From assembly GCA_934141605.1 (NCBI GenBank), contig CAKPCL010000001.1:62001-126000 (forward strand): 64,000 nt of DNA, given 5' to 3'. Each line of letters begins with the position of its first letter. Position 1 is the stretch's first letter. This document shows positions 18,627-26,880 of this stretch, in pieces. This DNA comes from an uncultured Clostridia bacterium (GTDB lineage Bacteria > Bacillota > Clostridia > TANB77 > CAG-508). Both the position numbers and the translations under genes were made by a program. The notes beneath the pieces were generated by a model. The model searched no databases, was not told the origin of the DNA, and saw only the letters and a list, made by a program, of their open reading frames with translations.

Positions 18627-18660
18627 TGAATATATATAAAGTATGTTTGGAGATTTAAAA

Positions 18661-20208
18661 ATGAATTCAAGTACATCAATAAAAATAAATTTATTTAACT
18701 ACATAAAATCTTTTTCAATGCCAGACTTTCCAAATTTTAAAATTTTTTCAAAAACATTTTTTAATGATTTGTTTTTGAAGTTCTATAAAAATGATAATAA
18801 ATATACTCTTTTGTATGGAGATATTGATGGATTAAGAAATTTAAATGACCGCATTGGTTTTGATAAAGCAAATTTGGCTATTGAGAAATTGTTAAAAACT
18901 ATTTTGCATTATTTACCTGAAAATATAACTTCTTTTAGAGTAGGTGGAGATGAATTTTGTTTTGTTATTCCTGATTTATCTGCTGATGAAACAAGAATAA
19001 TTACAAAGCAAATTCATGAAGCTCTTGAGTCTAATGCTGATGTTAAAGGTTTAGGAATTACATTTGGTGCTTCTGATTCTTCTGAATTTGATAATATTAG
19101 TGATATGTATAATTTTGTAGAAAATAAAGTTAATCTAAAAAAACATTTTCACTTGAAATTCGGTGAGCCTGTTAAAAATGTAGATGATTACAATAATAAA
19201 TTAGATGCTTTAATCGATTCTACGGTAAAAACATATATTAACAGTTTTCGTTTTTCTTCTAATCGTTGTTTCGAGCCAGAAGATTTAAAAGTATTATCTT
19301 ATCCTGTTTTAGATTCAATAACGAAATTATTGGGTAATAAAAATGTCGAAAATAGTACAAGCAATAATAATGTTCAATTGGAATCAGATAATGATAATTT
19401 AAAAATGGATTATGGGCTTGCTTCCAAAATATATGATATTATGATAAATGATAAATTAGATGATGATGTATTAGATTCAATATCTATAGATGGTTTAAAA
19501 GCTTTTAGAAATCATCTTTCAACTGATTCTATTACTGGTGCATATAATAATGTTTATAGAGATCATTTCTTGTTTCATCGTTTCCAAGAGGATAAAGTTT
19601 CTTTTAAAACTATTTTAATTGAATCTCTTGGTATAAAGATGTTGAACTCAATATCATCGCATTCTAGTACAGATTTGAAGATAAAATCAACTTTTGATTG
19701 TTTAATTAATGAGCTTAATAGCATTATACCTGAAGATAGTAATATTAAACTTTGTCCTATTCATGCAGGTGGTGGTACTTTTGAAATAATTGTGCAAAAT
19801 GATACTGATAATATTATAACTCCTGATGCAGTTGATGATATTCTTAATAAAGTTAATTTAGATGAAAATAATATAAAATTGTTTGGTATGGTTGGAAATT
19901 GTGCTGATGCCTCAGAGCATGGTGAGGTTTACTCATATCTAAATAATATTTGTGAAGAAAAGAAAACTGCTATAAAAAATGATTCTGATTATTTTATTAC
20001 TCCAGAGGCTTTAAAATTATTAGATGTTTCATTATCATCTGTTGTTAATTTTTTTGAAGTGCAGTCTAAGAATCTTGGCATTAATAATGAAAAAGAAAAA
20101 AAGAATTTTGTACAAAAAGTTATAAATTCTTTAATAAATAATTTTCATGAATTAAATCTTTTTAATAATTCATATGGTAAAAAAGAAAGTTCAGAATATA
20201 GCAGATAG
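18661..20208 (+). CDS. Tandem GGDEF-domain protein, probable diguanylate cyclase
   Basis: A 515-residue soluble protein. The first GGDEF domain has DIDGLRNLND and an intact GGDEF signature at residues 95-99, so it can plausibly make cyclic di-GMP. No RxxD inhibitory site precedes it. A second domain begins near residue 290 with DSITGAYNNVYRD, the usual GGDEF entry motif, but its signature is degraded to GGGTFEI, so it is probably inactive and may bind nucleotide. There are no membrane or PAS domains. An upstream ATG at 18643 is in frame but lacks a ribosome-binding site. It is monocistronic, with a strong promoter and terminator. Confidence 0.85.
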   Translation: MNSSTSIKINLFNYIKSFSMPDFPNFKIFSKTFFNDLFLKFYKNDNKYTLLYGDIDGLRNLNDRIGFDKANLAIEKLLKTILHYLPENITSFRVGGDEFCFVIPDLSADETRIITKQIHEALESNADVKGLGITFGASDSSEFDNISDMYNFVENKVNLKKHFHLKFGEPVKNVDDYNNKLDALIDSTVKTYINSFRFSSNRCFEPEDLKVLSYPVLDSITKLLGNKNVENSTSNNNVQLESDNDNLKMDYGLASKIYDIMINDKLDDDVLDSISIDGLKAFRNHLSTDSITGAYNNVYRDHFLFHRFQEDKVSFKTILIESLGIKMLNSISSHSSTDLKIKSTFDCLINELNSIIPEDSNIKLCPIHAGGGTFEIIVQNDTDNIITPDAVDDILNKVNLDENNIKLFGMVGNCADASEHGEVYSYLNNICEEKKTAIKNDSDYFITPEALKLLDVSLSSVVNFFEVQSKNLGINNEKEKKNFVQKVINSLINNFHELNLFNNSYGKKESSEYSR

Positions 20209-20242
20209 AGCCAAAATAATATTATTTTGGTTCTTTTTATTT
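20207..20242. terminator. Bidirectional terminator
   Basis: AGAGCCAAAATAAT (20207-20220) pairs with ATTATTTTGGTTCT (20221-20234), then TTTTATTT. It lies between the convergent GGDEF and yitT genes. Confidence 0.85.
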
Positions 20243-21088
20243 AAATCCTTTTCCAACTACTTCTCTTGCATTTGCAATAATAATAAAGCTTTGTGGGTCT
20301 ATATTTTTAGCTGTTTCTTTTACTTTTGTAATATCTCCTCGTGATGCTGCACACATTAATATTGTTTTATTTTCATTTGTGTACATACCTTTTCCATATA
20401 ATCCAGTTGTTCCTTTTCCTACTTTTTCTAATATTTGTTCAGATATTTCTTGACTTTTATTTGATATTATAATTAATAGTTTTGTGAAATATATTCCTTC
20501 AAAAATTATATCTATCATTTTTCCCATTAAATATATGGCAATTGCTGAGTACAAGCCTATTTCTATTTCTTTAAAGAATAACACATTTAGCCCTACTATT
20601 ATTGTATCGACTATTATTATTACATTACTTGTTCTTATATTAGGGTTATATTTTTTTACTAATACACTTACTAAGTCAGATCCTCCTGTTGATGAGTCTG
20701 CTTTTAAGATTATTGCTGTTCCTAATCCTACTATAATTCCTCCATATATACAGCCCAAAAAACTGTCTTGTGTTAACGGAGTTAATTTGTCTAAAATATC
20801 TATTGCTATTGAATATGTTATTGTTCCTACTATGGATTTGAAAAGGAATCTTTTTCCTAGTTTATATCCTGCAAATAAAAATAGTGGTATATTAAAGGCT
20901 AATATTGTTAATCCCATTGGAATTCTTAAAAAATAATATATTATTGTTGCAATTCCCGCAAATCCTCCTGAAGATAGTTTGTTTGGAAGCAAAAATAGCG
21001 AGGTTGCTACTGCCATTATTGTAGCTCCTATTATTGTTTTTATTACTTCTATTGAAATTTTTTTTATTTTTTTCCATTTACTATTCAT
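20237..21088 (-). CDS. YitT family membrane protein
   Basis: A 283-residue membrane protein with about five or six hydrophobic spans in residues 1-200. They include NKLSSGGFAGIATI and ADSSTGGSDLVSVLV, hallmarks of the YitT/DUF161 family. The C-terminal cytosolic DUF2179 domain contains TTGLYGKGMYTN and IIANAREVVGKGF. Family members are considered transporters, but the substrate is unknown. It is a single gene. Confidence 0.88.
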   Translation of the reverse strand: MNSKWKKIKKISIEVIKTIIGATIMAVATSLFLLPNKLSSGGFAGIATIIYYFLRIPMGLTILAFNIPLFLFAGYKLGKRFLFKSIVGTITYSIAIDILDKLTPLTQDSFLGCIYGGIIVGLGTAIILKADSSTGGSDLVSVLVKKYNPNIRTSNVIIIVDTIIVGLNVLFFKEIEIGLYSAIAIYLMGKMIDIIFEGIYFTKLLIIISNKSQEISEQILEKVGKGTTGLYGKGMYTNENKTILMCAASRGDITKVKETAKNIDPQSFIIIANAREVVGKGFK

Positions 21089-21137
21089 AAGAACTCCTTG
21101 TTGTAGAGCATTTAGAGAATTTTTCTACAATATAAAA

Positions 21138-21175
21138 AATAATATTATTACAGTTTTAACTATAATAATATTATT
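21138..21175 (-). terminator. Terminator of the rnc-radical SAM operon
   Basis: AATAATATTATTA and its complement flank a 12-base centre. On the minus strand the stem is followed by TTTTTTAT, downstream of the radical SAM stop. Confidence 0.7.
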
Positions 21176-21191
21176 TTATTTTTTTGTAATT

Positions 21192-22262
21192 TTATTCTTT
21201 GTTTTCATTTTCTTCTAAAAAATTATTATATATTTTTGTTACTTCTATTTTGGATTTTCCTTGTTTTATTTTTTCATCTTGTTTAACAATTAGGTTAACT
21301 TCATATGTATCTTTTAATTTATTGACATTTTCTTTTTTATGTCCGATTACATTATTAGCATCTATTGGGTTTACTGTAACTTCTACTTCTTTTACTTTTG
21401 CATTTAATTTTTTTATTTTTTCTACTATTGCATCATACCACATTGATGATTCTACTAATTGTCCAAAGGCTGGGTGAAATGGTCCTGCTACTACTTCACT
21501 TTCTTTATTTTCTGGATTGCATATTTCATCTGTGTTTTGAAGTCCAACTCTTATTACTTCAATATTTTTGTCTGTAAACATTCTTACTAGTTGTTTACAT
21601 GTTTCAACAGCTTGTACTACTGATAATGGTTCATATATTCCTGCTTTGTATTCTTCTTCTAGCATTGTTCCTTTTATTACTAGTACTGGATAAATTCTTA
21701 TCATTTTAGGTTTTAGTTTTATTAAAGCTTTTGCTGTATTTATTTCATCAATTCTGTTGCTTTCAGGAAGTCCTACCATCATTTGATGGCCTAAGTTGAA
21801 GCCATACCATCTTATTAGTTTTGATGCTTTTTCAACATCTTTGAAGCTATGTCCTCGATTCGCTCTTTCTAAAATATAATCATTTGCTGATTGTACTCCT
21901 AATTCTATTGTTTTTACTTTGTATTTTTTTAGCATTTTTAATATTTCTTTATTTATATAGTCTGGTCTTGTTGATATTCTTATGCTATCAACTTGTCCTT
22001 TTTCTATATATTCATATGCAACTTGCAATAATTCTTCTTGAACATTTCTGTCTATTCCTGTAAAACTTCCTCCAAAAAAAGCTATTTCTTTTTTGGCATT
22101 TTTATCTTTTATGTTTTCTAAAAAACTGTCTATAGTTTTTTTAGCTTCTTCTTTTGTTATGTTTTTCTTTTGTCCACTTATGGATTTTTGATTGCAAAAT
22201 ATACAATTTTTTGGGCAACCTAAATGTGGTACAAATACTGGAATTACATATTCTTTGTTCAT
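21192..22262 (-). CDS. Elp3-like radical SAM protein
   Basis: A 356-residue radical SAM enzyme. The cluster motif is CPKNCIFC (CxxxCxxC) at residues 16-23, followed by FFGGSFTGI and ELGVQSAND, typical of the Elp3/HemN-like branch. In many Firmicutes this gene sits next to rnc, as it does here, where its ATG overlaps the rnc stop (22259-22262). The reaction is not established; relatives modify tRNA or act in coproporphyrinogen chemistry. It has no acetyltransferase domain, unlike true Elp3. Confidence 0.85.
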   Translation of the reverse strand: MNKEYVIPVFVPHLGCPKNCIFCNQKSISGQKKNITKEEAKKTIDSFLENIKDKNAKKEIAFFGGSFTGIDRNVQEELLQVAYEYIEKGQVDSIRISTRPDYINKEILKMLKKYKVKTIELGVQSANDYILERANRGHSFKDVEKASKLIRWYGFNLGHQMMVGLPESNRIDEINTAKALIKLKPKMIRIYPVLVIKGTMLEEEYKAGIYEPLSVVQAVETCKQLVRMFTDKNIEVIRVGLQNTDEICNPENKESEVVAGPFHPAFGQLVESSMWYDAIVEKIKKLNAKVKEVEVTVNPIDANNVIGHKKENVNKLKDTYEVNLIVKQDEKIKQGKSKIEVTKIYNNFLEENENKE

Positions 22263-22936
22263 AAATTTTTCCTTTCTAGAGCTTTTTTTGCTGCTTGCAT
22301 TTCAGCTTCTTTTTTGCTTTTTCCTATGCCTGTTGCTAGTTTTGTTCCGTTTAGTTTTACTTCTGCTTCAAATGTTTTATTATGGTCTGGTCCTGATTCT
22401 TTTATTATATTGTATTCTATTTTTACATCGCCATTTTTTTGTAGCTCTTCTTGTAATACTGTTTTGTAGTCTTTTTCTCCTACATGTTTTGTTGCTAATT
22501 CAATTTCGTCTTTTAAATTTTCTATTATGAATTTTTTTGCAGGTTCTAGTCCTCCATCTATAAACATTGCTGCTATTACTGCTTCAACACTATCTGCTAA
22601 TATTGCTGGTCTTTTGTTTCCTCCTGTCATTTGTTCTGATTTTCCAAGATTTAAGAAATCACTAAAATTATGCAATAAAGCTACTTTGTGTAAGCTTTTT
22701 TCACATACAACTGTTGCTCTAACTTTAGTCATTTCTCCTTCTTTTAAGTTTTCGTATTTGTTGTACATATATTCACTTGATACAAATTCTAAGATGCTAT
22801 CTCCTAAAAATTCTAATTTTTCATTGCTTTGTACTTCATGCTCATATGCGTATGATGTGTGTGTTAATGCTGTTTGTATAAGTTGTTTGTTTTTAAATGT
22901 GTATCCTATACTTGCTTCTAATTTTTCTATGTTCAT
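22259..22936 (-). CDS. rnc: Ribonuclease III
   Basis: RNase III cleaves double-stranded RNA in rRNA and mRNA processing. It has 225 residues. The signature NEKLEFLGDSILEFV carries catalytic acidic residues, and a second acidic site is in the segment ending ADSVEAVIAAMFID. The C-terminal double-stranded RNA-binding domain starts near DYKTVLQEELQ and ends in KKEAEMQAAKKALE. It overlaps the downstream radical SAM gene by four bases. Confidence 0.97.
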   Translation of the reverse strand: MNIEKLEASIGYTFKNKQLIQTALTHTSYAYEHEVQSNEKLEFLGDSILEFVSSEYMYNKYENLKEGEMTKVRATVVCEKSLHKVALLHNFSDFLNLGKSEQMTGGNKRPAILADSVEAVIAAMFIDGGLEPAKKFIIENLKDEIELATKHVGEKDYKTVLQEELQKNGDVKIEYNIIKESGPDHNKTFEAEVKLNGTKLATGIGKSKKEAEMQAAKKALERKNL

Positions 22937-22996
22937 TTTGACCGCCTTTCTTATATAATTATATACTATTTTCCAAATTTTTCAAGAGAATTACAA

Positions 22997-23026
22997 AAAA
23001 ATAGCACATATCTTATGTGCTATTTT
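22997..23026 (-). terminator. Terminator of veg
   Basis: On the minus strand AAAATAGCACATA pairs with TATGTGCTATTTT across a three-base loop and is followed by a T run. It overlaps the veg stop. Confidence 0.85.
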
Positions 23027-23327
23027 ATACTAATGTTTCTAGTTTTTTTCTTTTCATTTCAACTTGTGGTGGTATTAATGGGCTGTAAACTTCCCCATCA
23101 AAAACATCTACTTCAACAGTTCTAGTTAAAATGTCTGTGTAACTATAAGTTACATTTCTATTATTTTCTTCATATCTTACTACAAAAATGTTAGGATATG
23201 CTTTTTCTAATGTTGCTTCTTTCTCAAAGGTTTTACTTCTTCCAAGAGAACCTTTCACTATTATCTTTTGACCCACTTTCTCCAAGATGTCAGTTTTTAG
23301 ATTTGATATATCTGTTTTACAAATCAT
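23025..23327 (-). CDS. veg: Veg family protein
   Basis: A 100-residue member of the Veg (DUF1021) family; the Bacillus protein promotes biofilm matrix gene expression. Family hallmarks are visible: GSLGRSKTFEKEATLEKAYP, then FVVRY and VTYSYTDILTRTVEV. The strong consensus promoter and the yabG neighbour match the yabG-veg arrangement in Bacillus. It is transcribed alone. Confidence 0.92.
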   Translation of the reverse strand: MICKTDISNLKTDILEKVGQKIIVKGSLGRSKTFEKEATLEKAYPNIFVVRYEENNRNVTYSYTDILTRTVEVDVFDGEVYSPLIPPQVEMKRKKLETLV

Positions 23328-23356
23328 GCTATCACCTACTCCCTTAAGATGGCTTG

Positions 23357-23385
23357 ATTATAGCATTTTTTGCAAAAATTGTCAA
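23357..23385 (-). promoter_or_regulatory. Consensus promoter of veg
   Basis: On the minus strand TTGACA and TATAAT are separated by 17 bp, a perfect sigma-A consensus. The Bacillus veg promoter is also famously strong. Confidence 0.9.
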
Positions 23386-23479
23386 AAAATATATGTTTGC
23401 GTCTTATGCTTGTTTTTGGCTATTTATAGCCTTTATCGTTGATTATTTTTGGTAATATTACATTTGTATTACATTTATA

Positions 23480-24316
23480 TTACAGTGTTTTCATTTTTCC
23501 GTTTGATCCTATTCCTCCGACTCCTTTTTTTCCGTCTCTTAGTTCTTTTGCTATATCATCTATTGTTATATATTTATATTGTTCCGTGGTGGCAACCTTT
23601 TGGGCTATTACTAATGGGTCTACAAAATCTATTAGTATTCTAGCTGGTGATGAGGCAAAGTTGGCTCCTGCAAGTATTATTGCTTCAAAATAGCTTTGGC
23701 AGGCTCCAGCAAATATTACTGTTTGTTTGTTGTTTTCTTTGTCGTATCTTCTTGCCTCTTTTACTGTATTTATAAAGTGTCTTGAATTTCTGTAATTATA
23801 TATATCGTTGTAGTTTTTTTCTCTTTTTATCATTCCGTCATGTCCAGTTATTATTAATATGTCTGGGTTATATATTTTAAGTAGCCTGTAAACTTCCTTT
23901 GGTTGCTTGTATTCTGGAATATTTTTTACAATTGCATTTAATCCTAGTTTTTTATAATAGTTGTATGATTTTTGTGAATATTTTCTGTCTCCATCTAAAT
24001 GCAAAATTTTACCTGTAATTATTTCTCTTTTTAGTCGGGGATTTTCTCCTGCAATTATTCCTATTTGATATCTTTTAGATTTTTCATATGCTTTTTTGTT
24101 GATTTTTTCTTCTATTTTTTCTAGTTTTTGCTTAATTATGTCTTTTTTTATTATTTCTAGATCTTCTATTTTGCTATCTGCTTCAATTCTTTTTTCTAAA
24201 CCACATAGTATTGCTATGTCTCCTTTTGTTGTTTTTATTATTCTTTTAACATAAAATATAATGTCTTTTCCATATGATTTTCTTGCTACTATGTCACCTT
24301 TTTTTATTTTTTTCAT
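23480..24316 (-). CDS. yabG: Spore coat protease YabG
   Basis: YabG is a sporulation-specific cysteine-type protease that processes spore coat proteins, made in the mother cell. It has 278 residues. Conserved segments include GDIVARKSYGKDIIFYV at the N-terminus, LHLDGDRKY, ILIITGHDG, and FAGACQSYFEAIILAGANF with the candidate catalytic cysteine. The ATG at 24316 follows GAGGTGA; a GTG three codons earlier lies within that ribosome-binding site. Its presence shows the organism forms endospores. Confidence 0.93.
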   Translation of the reverse strand: MKKIKKGDIVARKSYGKDIIFYVKRIIKTTKGDIAILCGLEKRIEADSKIEDLEIIKKDIIKQKLEKIEEKINKKAYEKSKRYQIGIIAGENPRLKREIITGKILHLDGDRKYSQKSYNYYKKLGLNAIVKNIPEYKQPKEVYRLLKIYNPDILIITGHDGMIKREKNYNDIYNYRNSRHFINTVKEARRYDKENNKQTVIFAGACQSYFEAIILAGANFASSPARILIDFVDPLVIAQKVATTEQYKYITIDDIAKELRDGKKGVGGIGSNGKMKTL

Positions 24317-24386
24317 ATAAATCACCTCTTATTTCAGGCTATTATATTTTATGTTAATTTTAAATAAATGTTGACATTTATTGTTT

Positions 24387-24656
24387 TTATTTTGCTTGTT
24401 TTTCGTTCATGTGACTGTATTTTAATTTTGTTGCCATCCCTCCTCTTATGTGTCTTTCTGCTTTGTTTTCATTTAGTATTATTCTTACTTCTTTTGCTAG
24501 TAATGGATTGATTTTTTTTAGCCTTTCAGAAACATCTTTGTGTACTGTGCTTTTACTTATTCCAAATTTTTTTGCTGTTCCTCTCACCGTATCTTTTGAA
24601 TCTATTATATAATGTGCAAGTTCTATTGCACGCTCGTCTATTGATATACCTTTCAT
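24387..24656 (-). CDS. spoIIID: Sporulation transcription factor SpoIIID
   Basis: SpoIIID is a small DNA-binding regulator of mother-cell genes, activated under sigma-E and acting before sigma-K. It has 89 residues. The helix-turn-helix VRGTAKKFGISKSTVHKDVSERL and the tail RHIRGGMATKLKY are characteristic. The gene lies directly upstream of yabG on the same strand. The region before the ATG folds into a strong inverted repeat that includes the only G-rich ribosome-binding candidate. Confidence 0.95.
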   Translation of the reverse strand: MKGISIDERAIELAHYIIDSKDTVRGTAKKFGISKSTVHKDVSERLKKINPLLAKEVRIILNENKAERHIRGGMATKLKYSHMNEKQAK

Positions 24657-24661
24657 ATAGT

Positions 24662-24710
24662 CAAACCCCCATACGAATACTTTTGTTTAATTGTATTCGT
24701 GTGAGGGTTG
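24662..24710 (-). promoter_or_regulatory. Inverted repeat before spoIIID that would sequester its ribosome-binding site
   Basis: On the minus strand CAACCCTCACACGAATAC pairs with GTATTCGTATGGGGGTTTG across a 12-base loop, with one bulge, one wobble and one mismatch. The G run is the only Shine-Dalgarno candidate before the ATG at 24656. An AATACAAT inside the loop side resembles a sigma-E -10 box, so the repeat might instead be an operator overlapping the promoter. Confidence 0.6.
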
Positions 24711-24808
24711 TATTAGAACAAATGTAAGTATTATTGAATTTTTAATTTTTAATTAAATATAAAATCTTTTTGTCTAGTTTTGTCATATTATGTCGATTTT
24801 ACATAATT

Positions 24809-24837
24809 TTGACTTTTTGATTATTTTATGCTATAAT
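24809..24837 (+). promoter_or_regulatory. Strong promoter of a small orphan gene
   Basis: TTGACT (24809-24814) and TATAAT (24832-24837) have 17-bp spacing. Confidence 0.85.
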
Positions 24838-24883
24838 TTACTTATGTAGTTTTTATATAATCTTAACAATGGAGGAACGACAA

Positions 24884-25186
24884 ATGGAAAGAAAAGATTA
24901 TGCAGTTTTTGCTACCAATTGGTGGGCAAATCAAATCAAGAGTTCTGCAGAAGGTTCAAGAAATAGTTTGGAGGCATTTAAGCAAATGTTATATAATAAA
25001 ATTTGTGAAGTTTCAAGTAAAAATGCCAGTCTAACAATTTCAACATATTCAAGAGATAATATTCTTGAAGAACTTGCTTTTAAGGCAGGGCTTATTGTAA
25101 ACATACCTTCAGGGTATGAAATGCGAATATTGTTAGACCATGTTAGTGTATACAACAACATGGGGACATTATTGGCAAGTTTTTAG
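24884..25186 (+). CDS. Small protein of unknown function (100 aa)
   Basis: A complete single-gene unit with a near-consensus promoter, a GGAGG site before the ATG and a perfect terminator overlapping the stop. The protein begins MERKDYAVFATNWWANQIKS and has no membrane span. It is mostly helical with a mixed C-terminal half. An upstream in-frame ATG at 24869 overlaps the ribosome-binding site and is less likely. I do not recognise the family. Strong expression signals suggest an abundant small cytosolic protein. Confidence 0.75.
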   Translation: MERKDYAVFATNWWANQIKSSAEGSRNSLEAFKQMLYNKICEVSSKNASLTISTYSRDNILEELAFKAGLIVNIPSGYEMRILLDHVSVYNNMGTLLASF

Positions 25187-25212
25187 GGATACTTTTTGTA
25201 TCCCTTTACTTT
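25185..25212 (+). terminator. Terminator of the small orphan gene
   Basis: AGGGATAC (25185-25192) and GTATCCCT (25198-25205) flank a TTTTT loop, followed by TTACTTTG. Confidence 0.8.
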
Positions 25213-25233
25213 GTTTAAAATAGGTTATATAAT
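25205..25233 (+). promoter_or_regulatory. Promoter of the FAD dehydrogenase gene
   Basis: TTTACT (25205-25210) and TATAAT (25228-25233) have 17-bp spacing. The -35 box overlaps the tail of the preceding terminator. Confidence 0.6.
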
Positions 25234-25259
25234 ATAGAAAATTAATTTAAGGAGCTTGT

Positions 25260-26840
25260 ATGATAAGAATTAGTAATATAAAAATTTACAAAGATATCTC
25301 AGATGAAGAAGTATTTAATTTAGTATTAAATAAATATAAAATGGTTAAAGAAAATGTTAATCTTTGGCACATCTCTAAAAAGTCTATTGATGCCAGAAAG
25401 AAAGACGATGTTCATTATTGTTATTCTATTGATGTTGATATCAAAGATGAAGAAAAATTTTTAAAAGATAAAAATATATCCAAAATTGAATTATCTAATA
25501 TTCCAGATGTACAATTAAATATGAATAAATCTATTAATCCTATAATTGTTGGTGCTGGACCTGCTGGTCTTTTTGCAGCTTTAACTTTTATTAGAAATGG
25601 ATATAAACCTATTATTATTGAACAAGGTGAATCTGTAGAAAATAGGAAAAAATCTGTGGATTTATTTTTAAGTACTGGTATCTTAGATACAAATTCTAAT
25701 GTTCAATTCGGTGAAGGTGGTGCTGGAACTTTTTCTGATGGCAAATTAACTTCTGGTATTAGCTCTCCTTATTGTAAAACTGTTTTGAAAGAATTTGTGA
25801 ACTTTGGTGCTCCTGAACAAATTATGTATTTAACTAAGCCTCATATTGGAACTGATAATTTAATAAATATAATTAAAAATATTAGAGAATATATTATATT
25901 AAATGGTGGTCAATTTTTATTTAATACAAAGTTTATAGATTTTGAATCTATAAATAATACTATTTCTAAAGTTTTTGTTTTGAATTTAAAGGATAATTCC
26001 ATAAAGACCTTAGAAACTAATGTACTTATTCTTGCAATTGGGCATAGCTCAAGAGACACTTTTAAAAAAGTTTATGAAAAGGGCTTATTAATGGAACCAA
26101 AAAACTTTTCAGTTGGTGTTAGAATTGAACATTTACAAAGTGAAATTAATAAGGCTCAATATGGGACAATAACTAAATTAAAATTGCCTCCTGCTGATTA
26201 TAAGTTAGCATTTCATAGTTCTTCTGGTCGTTCATGTTATACTTTCTGCATGTGCCCTGGAGGAATTGTTATGCCTTCTTCTAATGAAGAAAATACAATT
26301 GTTACAAATGGTATGAGTTATTTTTTAAGAAATGGTAAAAATGCAAACTCTGCTGTTTTAGTAAATGTTATGCCTTCTGATTTTTCTACTGATAGTCCGT
26401 TAGCAGGAATTGATTTTCAGAAGGATTTAGAGGAAAAAGCTTTTTCTTTGGGTGGTTCTAATTACTTTGCTCCTGTCCAACGATTTGATGATTTTTATAA
26501 TAATGTTAAATCTACTTTTATTGGTGATGTTACTCCTTCTTATAAACCTGGTTATACTTTATCAAATTTAAATGATATTATGCCTGATTTTGTTTCTGAT
26601 ACTTTGAAGGAAGGTATAAAGTATTTTGATACTAAGTTACATGGTTTTGCTAATCCTGATAGTATTTTGACTGGTATGGAGACTCGTAGTTCTTCTCCTG
26701 TTAAAATTTTAAGAAATGTGGATTTTGTGTCTAACATTAATGGTATTTATCCTTGTGGTGAGGGTGCAGGATATGCTGGTGGTATTATGTCTGCTGCAGT
26801 AGATGGAATTAAGTGTGCAATTGCTGTAATGAAAAAATAA
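25260..26840 (+). CDS. FAD-dependent dehydrogenase (COG2509-like)
   Basis: A 526-residue flavoprotein. The FAD-binding fold PIIVGAGPAGLFAAL lies near residue 97. NVQFGEGGAGTFSDGKLTSG is characteristic of this poorly described dehydrogenase family. The last third contains GEGAGYAGGIMSAAVDG, the second FAD contact. The first 85 residues form the family-specific N-terminal domain. Substrate is unknown. AAGGAG precedes the ATG. Confidence 0.88.
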   Translation: MIRISNIKIYKDISDEEVFNLVLNKYKMVKENVNLWHISKKSIDARKKDDVHYCYSIDVDIKDEEKFLKDKNISKIELSNIPDVQLNMNKSINPIIVGAGPAGLFAALTFIRNGYKPIIIEQGESVENRKKSVDLFLSTGILDTNSNVQFGEGGAGTFSDGKLTSGISSPYCKTVLKEFVNFGAPEQIMYLTKPHIGTDNLINIIKNIREYIILNGGQFLFNTKFIDFESINNTISKVFVLNLKDNSIKTLETNVLILAIGHSSRDTFKKVYEKGLLMEPKNFSVGVRIEHLQSEINKAQYGTITKLKLPPADYKLAFHSSSGRSCYTFCMCPGGIVMPSSNEENTIVTNGMSYFLRNGKNANSAVLVNVMPSDFSTDSPLAGIDFQKDLEEKAFSLGGSNYFAPVQRFDDFYNNVKSTFIGDVTPSYKPGYTLSNLNDIMPDFVSDTLKEGIKYFDTKLHGFANPDSILTGMETRSSSPVKILRNVDFVSNINGIYPCGEGAGYAGGIMSAAVDGIKCAIAVMKK

Positions 26841-26880
26841 GAGATTTGGAGTGCTATCTCCTTAATCTCTTATTTTTTTT
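26836..26880. terminator. Terminator between convergent genes
   Basis: AATAAGAGATT-T-GGAG pairs with CTCC-TT-AATCTCTTATT and is followed by eight T. It overlaps both the FAD gene stop and the cysteine desulfurase stop. Confidence 0.85.
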
